From: Zoogloeaceae bacterium
GTDB lineage: Bacteria > Pseudomonadota > Gammaproteobacteria > Burkholderiales > Rhodocyclaceae
Assembly: GCA_024235635.1 (NCBI GenBank)
Contig: JACKMA010000003.1
Coordinates: 186,001-250,000 of the forward strand
Length of the DNA stretch: 64,000 nt
Direction: 5' to 3'
In this document: piece by piece, positions 34,371-43,941 of the stretch
Numbering within the stretch: position 1 is the first letter of the stretch
How the letters are laid out: every line of letters starts with the position of its first letter
Notes under the pieces: generated by a model
Database searches by the model: none
What the model saw: only the letters and a program-made list of their open reading frames with translations
Told to the model about the DNA's origin: nothing
Program-made: the position numbers and the translations under genes

Positions 34371-35394
34371 TGAATATGTTCTCTGGTGCCGCGTAGGTTT
34401 TGCGCGACAACAATGGATACCAATGGAGCGCCCCCGAAGCAGCCTCCGGGTCACCCCACCATAGAGCAAGCGGGCAGTTGTTCGGGCAGTTCCGGTAAGT
34501 CACCAACAACGATCCTAAACCAACCCCAAAATTGCCGCAGCCAAGAGGGCGGATGAAGTCCTTGGGCGACTGGGTCAGCGACCTTATCTTTACCCCTGCA
34601 ATCAGGAACTCGCTCTCAAGCAACTGGCGTCCTGCCTCTGAAGAAAAGACGCCCAAGGCCCCGCCCGCGTTTCGCATAGCCAATGGGTACTTCTTCTCCG
34701 CATCGATGTAGGCCTGTACCGCTGCATCTGCCGGAACCACTGCGGGCCACAGCACGTCGGACACGTCCTTTTGATTCTTCTGGTTTTTCAGTTCGACCAG
34801 GCGCCAGAAATGAATGCTAATCTTCTTGCCCGATGCCGCGGTCGCCTTTTTCAGCCGATTGCTTGTGATGTAGTAATGGCCGCTTGTATGAAGGGCCATC
34901 AAGATCACATGAACGACGGCACTCGCCGGAGCTTTCCCGGCGATCCAAGCCTGAAGGTCAGTCGCCACACGGCCACCGGTGAACAGCACATCGTCAAGGT
35001 AGATGTAATCACCGCCATCAGCGCCACATTTCGACAGATCCAACCCGCATTTTTGTTGTAGCGCGTCGGCAAACAAACCGACCATGGCCTTTTGGCTCTG
35101 TCCTGCCTTTTGGATGGTCAAGAAGTTTGCGCGCTCCCAGTACGCCTTCGGGTCCTTGCCTGCGAGCTCTTCGTTGGTGACCAAGTTGCTCAAAAAGCCG
35201 CTCACCGTTTCCTTGGTCAGGAAGGTTTGCTTCATGACATGGTCAAACTCACGTAGAAATAGCAGTTGATTTGCCGGAGTGAACTGACCGACCCATCGCT
35301 CAACGTGGGCTGACGTTGGTTGGGCAAGCTCGCCCTCGCGGTAAGTCTTGATCGTGTCCGCGACGGACGCAAGCAGGTCATCACGTTCGCTCAT
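34342..35394 (-). CDS. Phosphoribosyltransferase-like conflict-associated protein
   Basis: A 350-residue soluble protein. The central DYIYLDDVLFTGGRVATDL (about residues 127-145) is a PRPP-binding-loop-like motif of type I phosphoribosyltransferases, preceded by a helical N-terminus with LREFDHVMKQTF and WERANFLTIQKAGQSQ. The C-terminal ~100 residues (FIRPLGCGNFGVGLGSLLVTYRNC) form a Cys/Gly-rich region that I recall from PRTase-like proteins in bacterial conflict islands. Substrate and product are unknown. It is co-transcribed with, and overlaps, the NADAR gene. Sampled lines are 50-53% G+C against about 68% in mgtE. Confidence 0.75.
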   Translation of the reverse strand: MSERDDLLASVADTIKTYREGELAQPTSAHVERWVGQFTPANQLLFLREFDHVMKQTFLTKETVSGFLSNLVTNEELAGKDPKAYWERANFLTIQKAGQSQKAMVGLFADALQQKCGLDLSKCGADGGDYIYLDDVLFTGGRVATDLQAWIAGKAPASAVVHVILMALHTSGHYYITSNRLKKATAASGKKISIHFWRLVELKNQKNQKDVSDVLWPAVVPADAAVQAYIDAEKKYPLAMRNAGGALGVFSSEAGRQLLESEFLIAGVKIRSLTQSPKDFIRPLGCGNFGVGLGSLLVTYRNCPNNCPLALWWGDPEAASGALHWYPLLSRKTYAAPENIFNVFDDLTAL

Positions 35395-35934
35395 CTAATA
35401 GTCTCCCAAAGAGGATGCCGGTCGCCCACATAAGGCCGACATAGTCGCTCACGTCCGGCGATTTGTAGTTCTGCGCACTCTCAAACCAGAGCGCTGTATA
35501 GCGCCATTCTGATGCCCAACTTGTTATCGGGGGTGAAATCGCTTGCCAACAAAGGCATGCGGAACAACATGCCGCGCGGGGCCTTGTTTACATACGGAAA
35601 TTCCTTGCTGTGCAAAGTAAACCGACAGAAAAGCCCTACTCAACCTCCGTCGGCCCACCCCGCATGATTCCCAGCCGCATCTAGGCAGAAAGCATAACGC
35701 GTCTCCCGGGCGACAGCTATCTGGCGTTTCCTCCGACTGACGGCTTGTGGCCGGACTGAGCCGCTCATGGACCGCGGCCTGATTGACCGCTCAGGCCAAG
35801 GACCTGACGACCACCCCGCGCATCGCACATTCTCGCGCGTCAATTGAATACGCCCGGCAAAGCCGGGCATATTCACCAGGAAATCATTGCTCATTGCGGG
35901 TCTCCAGAACGGCGACCCGCAACGGAATCCGCCC
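35395..35934. other. Gene-poor region upstream of the PRTase gene, containing a hairpin
   Basis: 540 bases with no supported gene; the only sizeable open frame (minus, 35640-35894) is Arg/Ser-rich and reads through the hairpin. AT-rich stretches near 35570-35630 probably hold the island promoter. The glmS terminator hairpin is at 35852-35868. Confidence 0.5.
35852..35868 (-). terminator. Hairpin after glmS
   Basis: A perfect 7-bp stem (GCCCGGC / GCCGGGC) around AAA, 67 bases beyond the glmS stop. On the minus strand it is followed by GTATTCAATTG, only mildly T-rich, so termination strength is uncertain. Confidence 0.45.
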
Positions 35935-37764
35935 CTACTCCACCGTCACGCTCTTCGCCAGATTCCTCGGCTTGTCCACGTCCGTCCCCTTCACCAGCGC
36001 GGCGTGGTACGACAGCAGTTGCAGCGGGATCACGTGCAGCACCGGCGACAGCAGGCCGTAGTGCTCGGGCATGTGCATGATGTGCACGCCTTCGGACTCG
36101 GGGATCTCGGAGCCGGCGTCGGCGAAGACGTAGAGTTCGCCGCCGCGGGCGCGGACTTCCTGCAGGTTGGACTTGAGCTTTTCGAGCAGTTCGTCGGCAG
36201 GGGCGACGGCGATCACCGGCATGTCCTTGTCCACCAGCGCCAGCGGGCCGTGCTTGAGTTCGCCGGCGGCGTAGCTCTCGGCATGGATGTAGGAGATCTC
36301 CTTGAGCTTCAGCGCGCCTTCCATCGCGATCGGCCAGTGGCGGCCGCGGCCGAGGAACAGGGCGTGCTGCTTGCCGGCAAAGCGCTGGGCCCAGGCTTCG
36401 ATCTCCGGCTCCAGCTCCAGCACCTTGGTGACGGCCACCGGCAGGTGGCGCAGCGCGTTGAGGTAGCCGGTCTCGTCCTGGTGGGCGAGGCGACCCTGTT
36501 GCTTGGCCAGCGCCAGGGTCAATAGGGCCAGGGCGGCAAGCTGGGTGGTGAAGGCCTTGGTCGAGGCGACACCGATCTCGGGGCCGGCGCGGGTGATGAA
36601 GCGCAGCTTCGCTTCGCGCACGATGGCCGATTCGGGCACATTGCAGATCGCCAGCGTGCGCGCCATGCCGAGGCGCTTGGCGTGCTTCAGCGCGGCCAGG
36701 GTATCGGCGGTCTCGCCGGACTGGGAGATCACGACGACCAGGGTGTCGGCCTCGGGCACCGAGTCGCGGTAGCGGTACTCGGAGGCGATCTCGACGGTGC
36801 AGGTCACCTTGGCGACCGATTCGAGCCAGTAGCGGGCGACGAGGCCGGCATGGTAGCTGGTGCCGCAGGCGATGATCAGCACGCGGCCGACGCCGCCGAG
36901 CACGTCGCCGGCCTCGGCGCCGAACAGTTGCGGGCTGATCGAGCCGCCGCCGGCGATCATCTCCAGCGTGTTGGCCAGGGCCTGGGGCTGCTCGAAGATC
37001 TCCTTCTGCATGTAGTGGCGGTACTGGCCCAGTTCGACGGCGTCGGCCGACAGCGACGACAGGTGTTCCTCGCGTTCGACCGGGCTGCCGTCGGAGCGCG
37101 TCACGCGGAAGCCGTCGCGGCGCAGCTCGGCGAGGTCGCCGTCCTCGAGATAGACCACGCGGCGGGTCACCTGCAGCAGCGCGGCGGTGTCGGAGGCGGC
37201 ATACATGCCGTCCTCGCCGACGCCGAGCAGCAGCGGTGAGCCGCGGCGGGCGACGATGACGCGCTCCGGCTCGGCTTCGCTGACCACGCCGATGGCATAG
37301 GCCCCTTCGAGTTCGAGCGTCGCCAGCCGCACCGCCTCGAACAGCTCGGCGCCGGCCGCCAGCTTGTCCTGGACCAGATGGGCGATGGCCTCGGTGTCGG
37401 TCTCGGAGGTGAATTCGTAGCCGCGGCTGCCAAGGGTTTCGCGGATTGCCTCGAAGTTCTCGATGATGCCGTTATGCACCACCGCGAGGCCGCCGGAGAT
37501 GTGCGGGTGGGCATTGCGCTCGGAGGGCACGCCGTGCGTCGCCCAGCGGGTGTGGGCGATGCCGGAGTGGGCCGTGAGCTTGTGTTCGTCGGTCAGTGCG
37601 GTCAGGTCGGCGACGCGGCCGGCGGAGCGCAGGCGCTCGAGCCCCTGTTCGCCGAGCACCGCGACGCCGGCCGAATCGTAGCCGCGGTATTCGAGCTTGC
37701 GCAGGCCTTCGAGCAGGACCGGCACAATATTGCGGGGGGCGATGGCAGTGACGATGCCGCACAT
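35935..37764 (-). CDS. glmS: Glutamine-fructose-6-phosphate aminotransferase GlmS
   Basis: A 609-residue enzyme making glucosamine-6-phosphate for peptidoglycan and LPS. Cys2 (MCGIV) is the glutaminase nucleophile; the class II amidotransferase domain fills about residues 1-225 (HSGIAHTRWATHG). Two SIS sugar-isomerase domains follow, with ACGTSYHAG, VISQSGETADT and ESYAAGELKHGPLALV, and the C-terminus ends KSVTVE as usual. Length is standard. It lies 54 bases after glmU on the same strand, so glmU-glmS probably form one transcript. Confidence 0.97.
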   Translation of the reverse strand: MCGIVTAIAPRNIVPVLLEGLRKLEYRGYDSAGVAVLGEQGLERLRSAGRVADLTALTDEHKLTAHSGIAHTRWATHGVPSERNAHPHISGGLAVVHNGIIENFEAIRETLGSRGYEFTSETDTEAIAHLVQDKLAAGAELFEAVRLATLELEGAYAIGVVSEAEPERVIVARRGSPLLLGVGEDGMYAASDTAALLQVTRRVVYLEDGDLAELRRDGFRVTRSDGSPVEREEHLSSLSADAVELGQYRHYMQKEIFEQPQALANTLEMIAGGGSISPQLFGAEAGDVLGGVGRVLIIACGTSYHAGLVARYWLESVAKVTCTVEIASEYRYRDSVPEADTLVVVISQSGETADTLAALKHAKRLGMARTLAICNVPESAIVREAKLRFITRAGPEIGVASTKAFTTQLAALALLTLALAKQQGRLAHQDETGYLNALRHLPVAVTKVLELEPEIEAWAQRFAGKQHALFLGRGRHWPIAMEGALKLKEISYIHAESYAAGELKHGPLALVDKDMPVIAVAPADELLEKLKSNLQEVRARGGELYVFADAGSEIPESEGVHIMHMPEHYGLLSPVLHVIPLQLLSYHAALVKGTDVDKPRNLAKSVTVE

Positions 37765-37818
37765 GACTGGACTCCGGAGCGTCGGGGAGGGGCGGCCTTG
37801 ATCGCCCCCGGGTTTGGG

Positions 37819-39180
37819 CTACTTGGGATTCTTCACCGGCCGCTTCCAGCCGGGGATCGTCGTCTGACGGGCGCGCGACACCGTGAGCTGGCCGGCCGGT
37901 GCGTCGCGCGACAGCGTCGTGCCGGCGCCCAGCGTGGCGCCCTTGCCGACCGTGACCGGCGCCACCAGCTGGGTGTCGGAGCCGATGAAGGCGTCGTCTT
38001 CGATCACCGTGCGGTACTTGTTGGCGCCGTCGTAGTTGCAGGTGATGGTGCCGGCGCCGATGTTCACGCGCTCGCCGACGTCGGCGTCGCCGACATAGGC
38101 CAGGTGGTTGGCCTTCGAGTGGGAGGCCACCTTGCTGTTCTTGACCTCGACGAAGTTGCCCAGATGGACGTCGTCGGCCAGTTCGGTGCCCGGCCGCGTG
38201 CGGGCGTAGGGGCCGATCACGCAGGCTTTACCGGTGACCGTATCCTCGACGTGGGAGAAGGGTGCGAGCCGCGTGCCGGCACCGAGTCGCGCGTTTCGGA
38301 CCACGCAGTGGGCGCCGATGCGCACGCCGTCGGCGAGCGTGACCTCGCCCTCGAACACGCAGTTGACGTCGATCTCGACGTCGCGGCCGCAGTTGAGCGT
38401 GCCGCGCACGTCGATGCGGGCCGGGTCGAGCAGGGTCACGCCACCGGCCATCAGGCGCTCGGCGATGTCGCGCTGGTGGATGCGTTCCAGTTCGGCGAGC
38501 TGCGCCTTGTTGTTGACGCCGAGAGTCTCGCTGACGTGGTCGGGCCGTTCGGCGACGACCTCGACGTCGTCGGCGACCGCCATGCCGATGATGTCGGTCA
38601 GGTAGTACTCGCCCTGGGCGTTGTCGTTGGAGAGCTGCGACAGCCAGCCGCGCAGGCGCGCGATCGGCGCCACCAGGATGCCGGTATTGACCTCGCGCAC
38701 CTGCAGTTCCTCGGGGCTGGCGTCCTTCTGCTCGACGATGCGCTGCACCCGGCCCTGGCCGTCGCGGATGATGCGGCCGTAGCCGGTGGGGTCAATCAGC
38801 TCGACGGTGAGCAGCGCCAGGCGCCGATCGCCGGCGGCGGCCACCAGCCGGCCGAGCGTCGCTTGGCCGATCAGCGGCACGTCGCCGTACAGCACCAGGG
38901 CGATGCCGTCGTCGGCCAGTTGCGGCAGCGCCTGCTGCGCGGCGTGGCCGGTGCCGAGCTGGGGCTCCTGCAGGGCCCAGGCCAGATCGGGCGCGTCGAG
39001 GCGTTCGCGCACGACCTCGCCGCCGTGGCCATAGACCACGCAGATCCGGGTCGAGCCGAGCTGGCGGGCGGTGTCCAGCACGTGGGCCAGCATCGGCCGG
39101 CCGGCCAGGGGCTGGAGGACCTTGGGCAGCGCCGAATTCATGCGCGTGCCCTTGCCGGCGGCGAGAACAATGACTTCCAT
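37819..39180 (-). CDS. glmU: Bifunctional GlmU (UDP-GlcNAc pyrophosphorylase / GlcN-1-P acetyltransferase)
   Basis: A 453-residue bifunctional enzyme. The N-terminal uridyltransferase has VLAAGKGTRMNSALPKVL at the very start, which fixes the ATG at 39180, and QEPQLGTGHA. The C-terminal left-handed beta helix (about 250-440) shows hexapeptide repeats and the catalytic KNSKVASHSKANHLAYVGDA region. It acts directly after GlmS/GlmM in UDP-GlcNAc synthesis, and glmS follows on the same strand. Confidence 0.97.
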   Translation of the reverse strand: MEVIVLAAGKGTRMNSALPKVLQPLAGRPMLAHVLDTARQLGSTRICVVYGHGGEVVRERLDAPDLAWALQEPQLGTGHAAQQALPQLADDGIALVLYGDVPLIGQATLGRLVAAAGDRRLALLTVELIDPTGYGRIIRDGQGRVQRIVEQKDASPEELQVREVNTGILVAPIARLRGWLSQLSNDNAQGEYYLTDIIGMAVADDVEVVAERPDHVSETLGVNNKAQLAELERIHQRDIAERLMAGGVTLLDPARIDVRGTLNCGRDVEIDVNCVFEGEVTLADGVRIGAHCVVRNARLGAGTRLAPFSHVEDTVTGKACVIGPYARTRPGTELADDVHLGNFVEVKNSKVASHSKANHLAYVGDADVGERVNIGAGTITCNYDGANKYRTVIEDDAFIGSDTQLVAPVTVGKGATLGAGTTLSRDAPAGQLTVSRARQTTIPGWKRPVKNPK

Positions 39181-39277
39181 AGGAGTTCGGAGAGCGGCTG
39201 CGGACCGGCGGATTCTAGCATCGCGGCATGGGCGCTCCCTGAGGAAGATGTCGCACTCGGACGCCCCTGGTGTATTG

Positions 39278-39288
39278 TTGCAATGCAA
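39278..39288. promoter_or_regulatory. Palindrome TTGCAATGCAA, copy 1
   Basis: An 11-bp perfect palindrome within TTGTTGCAATGCAAAAC, 79-89 bases before the MaoC/Pta start. An identical copy lies 65 bases downstream (39343). The pattern resembles operators of regulators of polyhydroxybutyrate or short-chain acyl-CoA metabolism such as PhaR; this is recollection, not a match I could verify. Confidence 0.5.
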
Positions 39289-39342
39289 AACCGATTCGCA
39301 TTGCCTCAAGACGTCACTCTGAAGGACGATAATTCTCGTCTG

Positions 39343-39353
39343 TTGCAATGCAA
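39343..39353. promoter_or_regulatory. Palindrome TTGCAATGCAA, copy 2
   Basis: Identical to the copy at 39278 and centred 65 bases from it, about six helical turns, so both lie on the same face of the DNA. It ends 13 bases before the likely start codon and would block translation initiation or transcription if bound. This spacing favours a looped or cooperative repressor. Confidence 0.5.
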
Positions 39354-39366
39354 GATGCGAGGCCCC

Positions 39367-40779
39367 ATGTTTGCCCACCTGGAAAAGCAGTTCATCGAGA
39401 ACAAGACCTTCGACGAGATCAGGGTCGATCAACATGCGCGCCTGGTCCGAACCTTGAAGCCGGACGACATCCACCTGTTCGCGGTGATGTCGGGCGACGT
39501 CAATCCGACCCACGTCGATCCCGAGTTCGCCCGCTCCGGCCAGTTTCGCGAGGTGGTCGGCCACAGCATGTGGGGCAGCACACTGATCTCGTCGGTGCTG
39601 GGCACCGAGTTTCCGGGCCCCGGCACCGTATATGTCTCGCAGAGTCTCAATTTCTGGCGGCCGGTGGGCATCGGCGACACGCTGACGATCACCGTCACCT
39701 GCCGCGAAAAGTACGAGCACAACCACCACATCGTGTTCGAGTGCCTGGCGGTGAACCAGGACGGCCTGAAGGTCATCGACGGCACCGCCGAGGTGCAGGC
39801 ACCGACCGAGAAGATCAAGCGCCAGCGGGTGGCCCTGCCCGAAGTGACGATCTCCGACCGCGAGCTGCGCTACCACCACCTGGTGTCGATCACCCAGGGG
39901 CTGGACCCGATTCCGATCTCGGTCGCCCACCCGTGCGACGCCGAATCCCTCGGCGGGCCGCTGCAGGCGCGCGATGCCGGCCTGGTGGATCCGGTGCTGG
40001 TGGGCCCGGAGGCGCGGATCCGCGCGGTGGCCGAGGAGGAAGGGCTGGATCTGAAGGGTGTGCGCATCGTCAATACCGTCCACAGCCACGAATCGGCGGC
40101 GGTCGCGGTGGCGCTGGCCCGCAACGGCGAGACCGAGGCCCTGATGAAGGGCTCGCTACATACCGACGAACTGATGAGCGAGGTGGTGTCGAAGGCCAAC
40201 GGTCTGCGCACCGAGCGCCGGCTGTCTCACGTGTTCCTGGCCGACGTGCCGACCTACCCCCACCCGCTGATGATCACCGATGCCGCGATCAACATCGAGC
40301 CGAGCCTCGAGGACAAGGTCGACATCGTGCAGAACGCGATCGATCTGGCGCTGATCCTCGGGCTGGCGGAGCCCAAGGTGGCGATCCTGTCGGCGGTCGA
40401 GACCGTGACGCCGAAGATCCGTTCGACGATCGAGGCTGCCGCCCTGTGCAAGATGGCCGACCGCGGCCAGATCAAGGGAGGCCTGCTCGACGGCCCGCTG
40501 GCCTTCGACAACGCGGTGTCGCTGGTCGCGGCCAAGACCAAGGGCATCCGCTCGGCGGTGGCCGGCAATGCCGACATCTTGGTGGTGCCGGATCTGGAGT
40601 CGGGCAACATGGTCGCCAAGCAGCTCGAATACCTGGCCGAGGCCTTGATGGCCGGCGTGGTGCTCGGCGCCCGCGTGCCGATCGTGCTGACCAGCCGCGC
40701 CGACACCGCCGAGACCCGCGCCGCCTCCTGCGCGATCGCCCAGCTGATGGCCCACAAGCGACGCGAGGCGCTGCGCTGA
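39367..40779 (+). CDS. MaoC-like hydratase fused to phosphate acyltransferase
   Basis: A 470-residue fusion. Residues about 20-150 are a MaoC/hot-dog (R)-hydratase domain with VMSGDVNPTHVDPEFA supplying the catalytic Asp and His; residues about 170-465 are a phosphotransacetylase/phosphotransbutyrylase (PTA_PTB) domain with TVHSHESAAVAV and VPDLESGNMVAKQLEYL. This combination is known as a bifunctional enoyl-CoA hydratase/phosphate acetyltransferase. Together with acetate kinase (one-base overlap) it can turn acyl-CoA into acyl-phosphate and then acid plus ATP. The start is uncertain: an ATG at 39355 also fits. Two palindromes upstream suggest control. Confidence 0.9.
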   Translation: MFAHLEKQFIENKTFDEIRVDQHARLVRTLKPDDIHLFAVMSGDVNPTHVDPEFARSGQFREVVGHSMWGSTLISSVLGTEFPGPGTVYVSQSLNFWRPVGIGDTLTITVTCREKYEHNHHIVFECLAVNQDGLKVIDGTAEVQAPTEKIKRQRVALPEVTISDRELRYHHLVSITQGLDPIPISVAHPCDAESLGGPLQARDAGLVDPVLVGPEARIRAVAEEEGLDLKGVRIVNTVHSHESAAVAVALARNGETEALMKGSLHTDELMSEVVSKANGLRTERRLSHVFLADVPTYPHPLMITDAAINIEPSLEDKVDIVQNAIDLALILGLAEPKVAILSAVETVTPKIRSTIEAAALCKMADRGQIKGGLLDGPLAFDNAVSLVAAKTKGIRSAVAGNADILVVPDLESGNMVAKQLEYLAEALMAGVVLGARVPIVLTSRADTAETRAASCAIAQLMAHKRREALR

Positions 40780-41969
40780 TGCAAGGCGTCCTGGTCCTCA
40801 ACGCGGGCTCGTCGAGCCTCAAGTTCGCGCTCTTTCCGCTGGACGGCACGCTCGCCGACAAGCCGGTGCTGGCCGGCCAGGTCGAGGGCATCGGCACCGA
40901 GCCGGTGCTGCATGCCCGCGATGCCGGCGGCGCCCGCTACCACGAAGACGTGTCGCTCGCCGACGGCAGCGACCAGAGCGCCCAGCACCGCGCCTCGCTG
41001 GCCCATCTGTTCGACTGGCTGGCCCGCCACAATCCGCAGCTCGACATCGTCGCCGCCGGCCATCGCGTGGTCCACGGCGGCGAGGTCTTCAGCGCGCCGA
41101 CCCGGATCGACGCCGAGGTGCTCGACCGGCTGACGGCTTTCGTGCCGCTGGCGCCGCTGCATCAGCCCCACAACCTGCGCGCGATCCGCTCGCTGGCCGA
41201 GCTGATGCCGTCGGTGCCGCAGGTGGCCTGCTTCGACACCGCCTTCCACCGCAGCCAGCCGCGACTGGCCCAGATGTTCGCGCTGCCGCGCGAACTGACC
41301 GACGAGGGCATCAAGCGTTACGGCTTCCACGGCCAGTCCTACGAATATGTCAGCCGGCAGTTGCCGGCGCTGATCGGCGAGCACGCAAACGGGGCGGTGG
41401 TGATCGCCCATCTCGGCAACGGCTCGTCGATGTGCGCGCTGCGCGAAGGGCGCAGCGTGGCCTCGTCTATGGGATTCACGGCAGTGGACGGGCTGATGAT
41501 GGGCACCCGCACCGGCAGCCTCGACCCGGGCGTCCTGCTCTACCTGATGGAGCAGAAGGGCATGGACCTGAATTCCCTGACTGCGCTGCTGTACAAGCAG
41601 TCGGGCCTGCTCGGCGTCTCGGGCATCTCGCAGGACATGCGCGAACTGCTCGAGTCGGATGCACCGGCCGCGCGCGAGGCGGTGGATCTCTACTGCTACC
41701 GCGCGGCCCGCGAGATCGGTTCGCTGGCGGCTGCAGCCGGCGGCCTCGACGCGCTGGTGTTCACCGGCGGCATTGGCGAACACGCCGCACCGGTACGCGA
41801 GCGGATCTGCCGATTGTCGGCGTGGCTGGGCATCGAACTGGATGCCACCGCCAATGCCAGCAGCGACTTGCGGCTGTCCGCCGCCGGCAGCCGGGTCGCG
41901 GTGCTGGCGGTGCCGACCAACGAGGAATGGATGATCGCCCACCACACGGTGGCACTGCTCGCCCGGTGA
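40779..41969 (+). CDS. ackA: Acetate/propionate kinase
   Basis: A 396-residue acetokinase-family enzyme: VLVLNAGSSSLKF at the N-terminus, AGHRVVHGGE, ACFDTAFH, RYGFHGQSYEYV, AHLGNGSSMCA and FTGGIGEHAAPVRE are all present. It converts acyl-phosphate and ADP to acid and ATP, or the reverse. The ATG overlaps the stop of the phosphotransacylase fusion by one base. Propionate as well as acetate is plausible given the propionyl-CoA operon nearby. Confidence 0.95.
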   Translation: MQGVLVLNAGSSSLKFALFPLDGTLADKPVLAGQVEGIGTEPVLHARDAGGARYHEDVSLADGSDQSAQHRASLAHLFDWLARHNPQLDIVAAGHRVVHGGEVFSAPTRIDAEVLDRLTAFVPLAPLHQPHNLRAIRSLAELMPSVPQVACFDTAFHRSQPRLAQMFALPRELTDEGIKRYGFHGQSYEYVSRQLPALIGEHANGAVVIAHLGNGSSMCALREGRSVASSMGFTAVDGLMMGTRTGSLDPGVLLYLMEQKGMDLNSLTALLYKQSGLLGVSGISQDMRELLESDAPAAREAVDLYCYRAAREIGSLAAAAGGLDALVFTGGIGEHAAPVRERICRLSAWLGIELDATANASSDLRLSAAGSRVAVLAVPTNEEWMIAHHTVALLAR

Positions 41970-42070
41970 GTGCAGGCGCCACCTGACGTTCGATCAATCA
42001 CTGCCTGCAACGACGGGACTCCGGTGATCGCCGTCCCCGATCCCGACCGGCACGCGACCGGGCGTGCACG

Positions 42071-42092
42071 AAAAAGCCCGCCAGCGGCGGGC
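42071..42092 (-). terminator. Rho-independent terminator of the KamA-like gene
   Basis: A 7-bp GC stem (GCCCGCC / GGCGGGC) with an AGC loop, flanked on the distal side by five A, giving a U5 tail on minus. It lies 22 bases past the stop of the gene at 42115. It may also weakly end the ackA transcript from the other side. Confidence 0.75.
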
Positions 42093-42114
42093 TTCGATGC
42101 ACCGGGGGCGGGAT

Positions 42115-43521
<1,407 letters not shown>

Positions 43522-43729
43522 AAGTACACCTCCTGACATGACGCAGGGCTCTTGTCCCTGCATTGCAGATGCCGGCGCGGGAACTTGTCTGCGGGGCGCA
43601 GGCCGGAATCTGCCGGGGCGGGAATTGCAGCCGCATGGGGAAACGCGCGGGAAACGCTTGCGGGGCTGCCTTCCGTGTAACGGCCGCCGGGGAGGCGATC
43701 CGGTTCGGACCATGATGGTCAGCCGGATA

Positions 43730-43758
43730 ATTATATTCGCACGAATGCTTTTACGCAA
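43730..43758 (-). promoter_or_regulatory. Strong promoter with embedded palindrome for the KamA-like gene
   Basis: On minus, TTGCGT (43758-43753) and TATAAT (43735-43730) are separated by 17 bases. The spacer holds the perfect palindrome ATTCG-CA-CGAAT (43735-43746), a plausible repressor operator. The predicted transcript would have a leader of about 200 bases before the start at 43521; no gene is seen in that leader. Confidence 0.6.
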
Positions 43759-43778
43759 AGCCACATTTTGTGCGGCAC

Positions 43779-43808
43779 AAAAAAAAGGGGCCCACGAATG
43801 CGGGCCCC
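43779..43808 (-). terminator. Rho-independent terminator after the propionyl-CoA operon
   Basis: A 7-bp stem (GGGGCCC / GGGCCCC) with an 8-base loop, followed on minus by eight T. It closes the operon whose last gene stops at 43940 and lies just upstream of the promoter for the KamA-like gene. Confidence 0.85.
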
Positions 43809-43909
43809 ACTCCCTCGACAGGCACCTGTTGCACCGCGGGGCGCGTCAGGTCTCCCTCCCTATCGAACGAAACAGGCGTCGGACCGGGCGGGACGAGTGC
43901 CCGGCCGAC

Positions 43910-43941
43910 AAGACGACGACGCCTCTCGGCGTCGTCGTCTT
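43910..43941 (-). terminator. Long hairpin overlapping the pccA stop
   Basis: A perfect 14-bp inverted repeat (AAGACGACGACGCC / GGCGTCGTCGTCTT) with a TCTC loop that includes part of the pccA stop codon. It lacks a T-tract and may stabilise the mRNA 3' end ahead of the terminator at 43779. Confidence 0.6.

Noticed and set aside
35640..35894. Possible small minus-strand gene upstream of glmS region
   Set aside because: No ribosome site or similarity, and it spans the hairpin at 35852.
37378..39366. Very long open frame on plus running into the MaoC/Pta gene
   Set aside because: It is antisense to glmS and glmU, both of which are clearly real; the extension is a GC-rich codon shadow.
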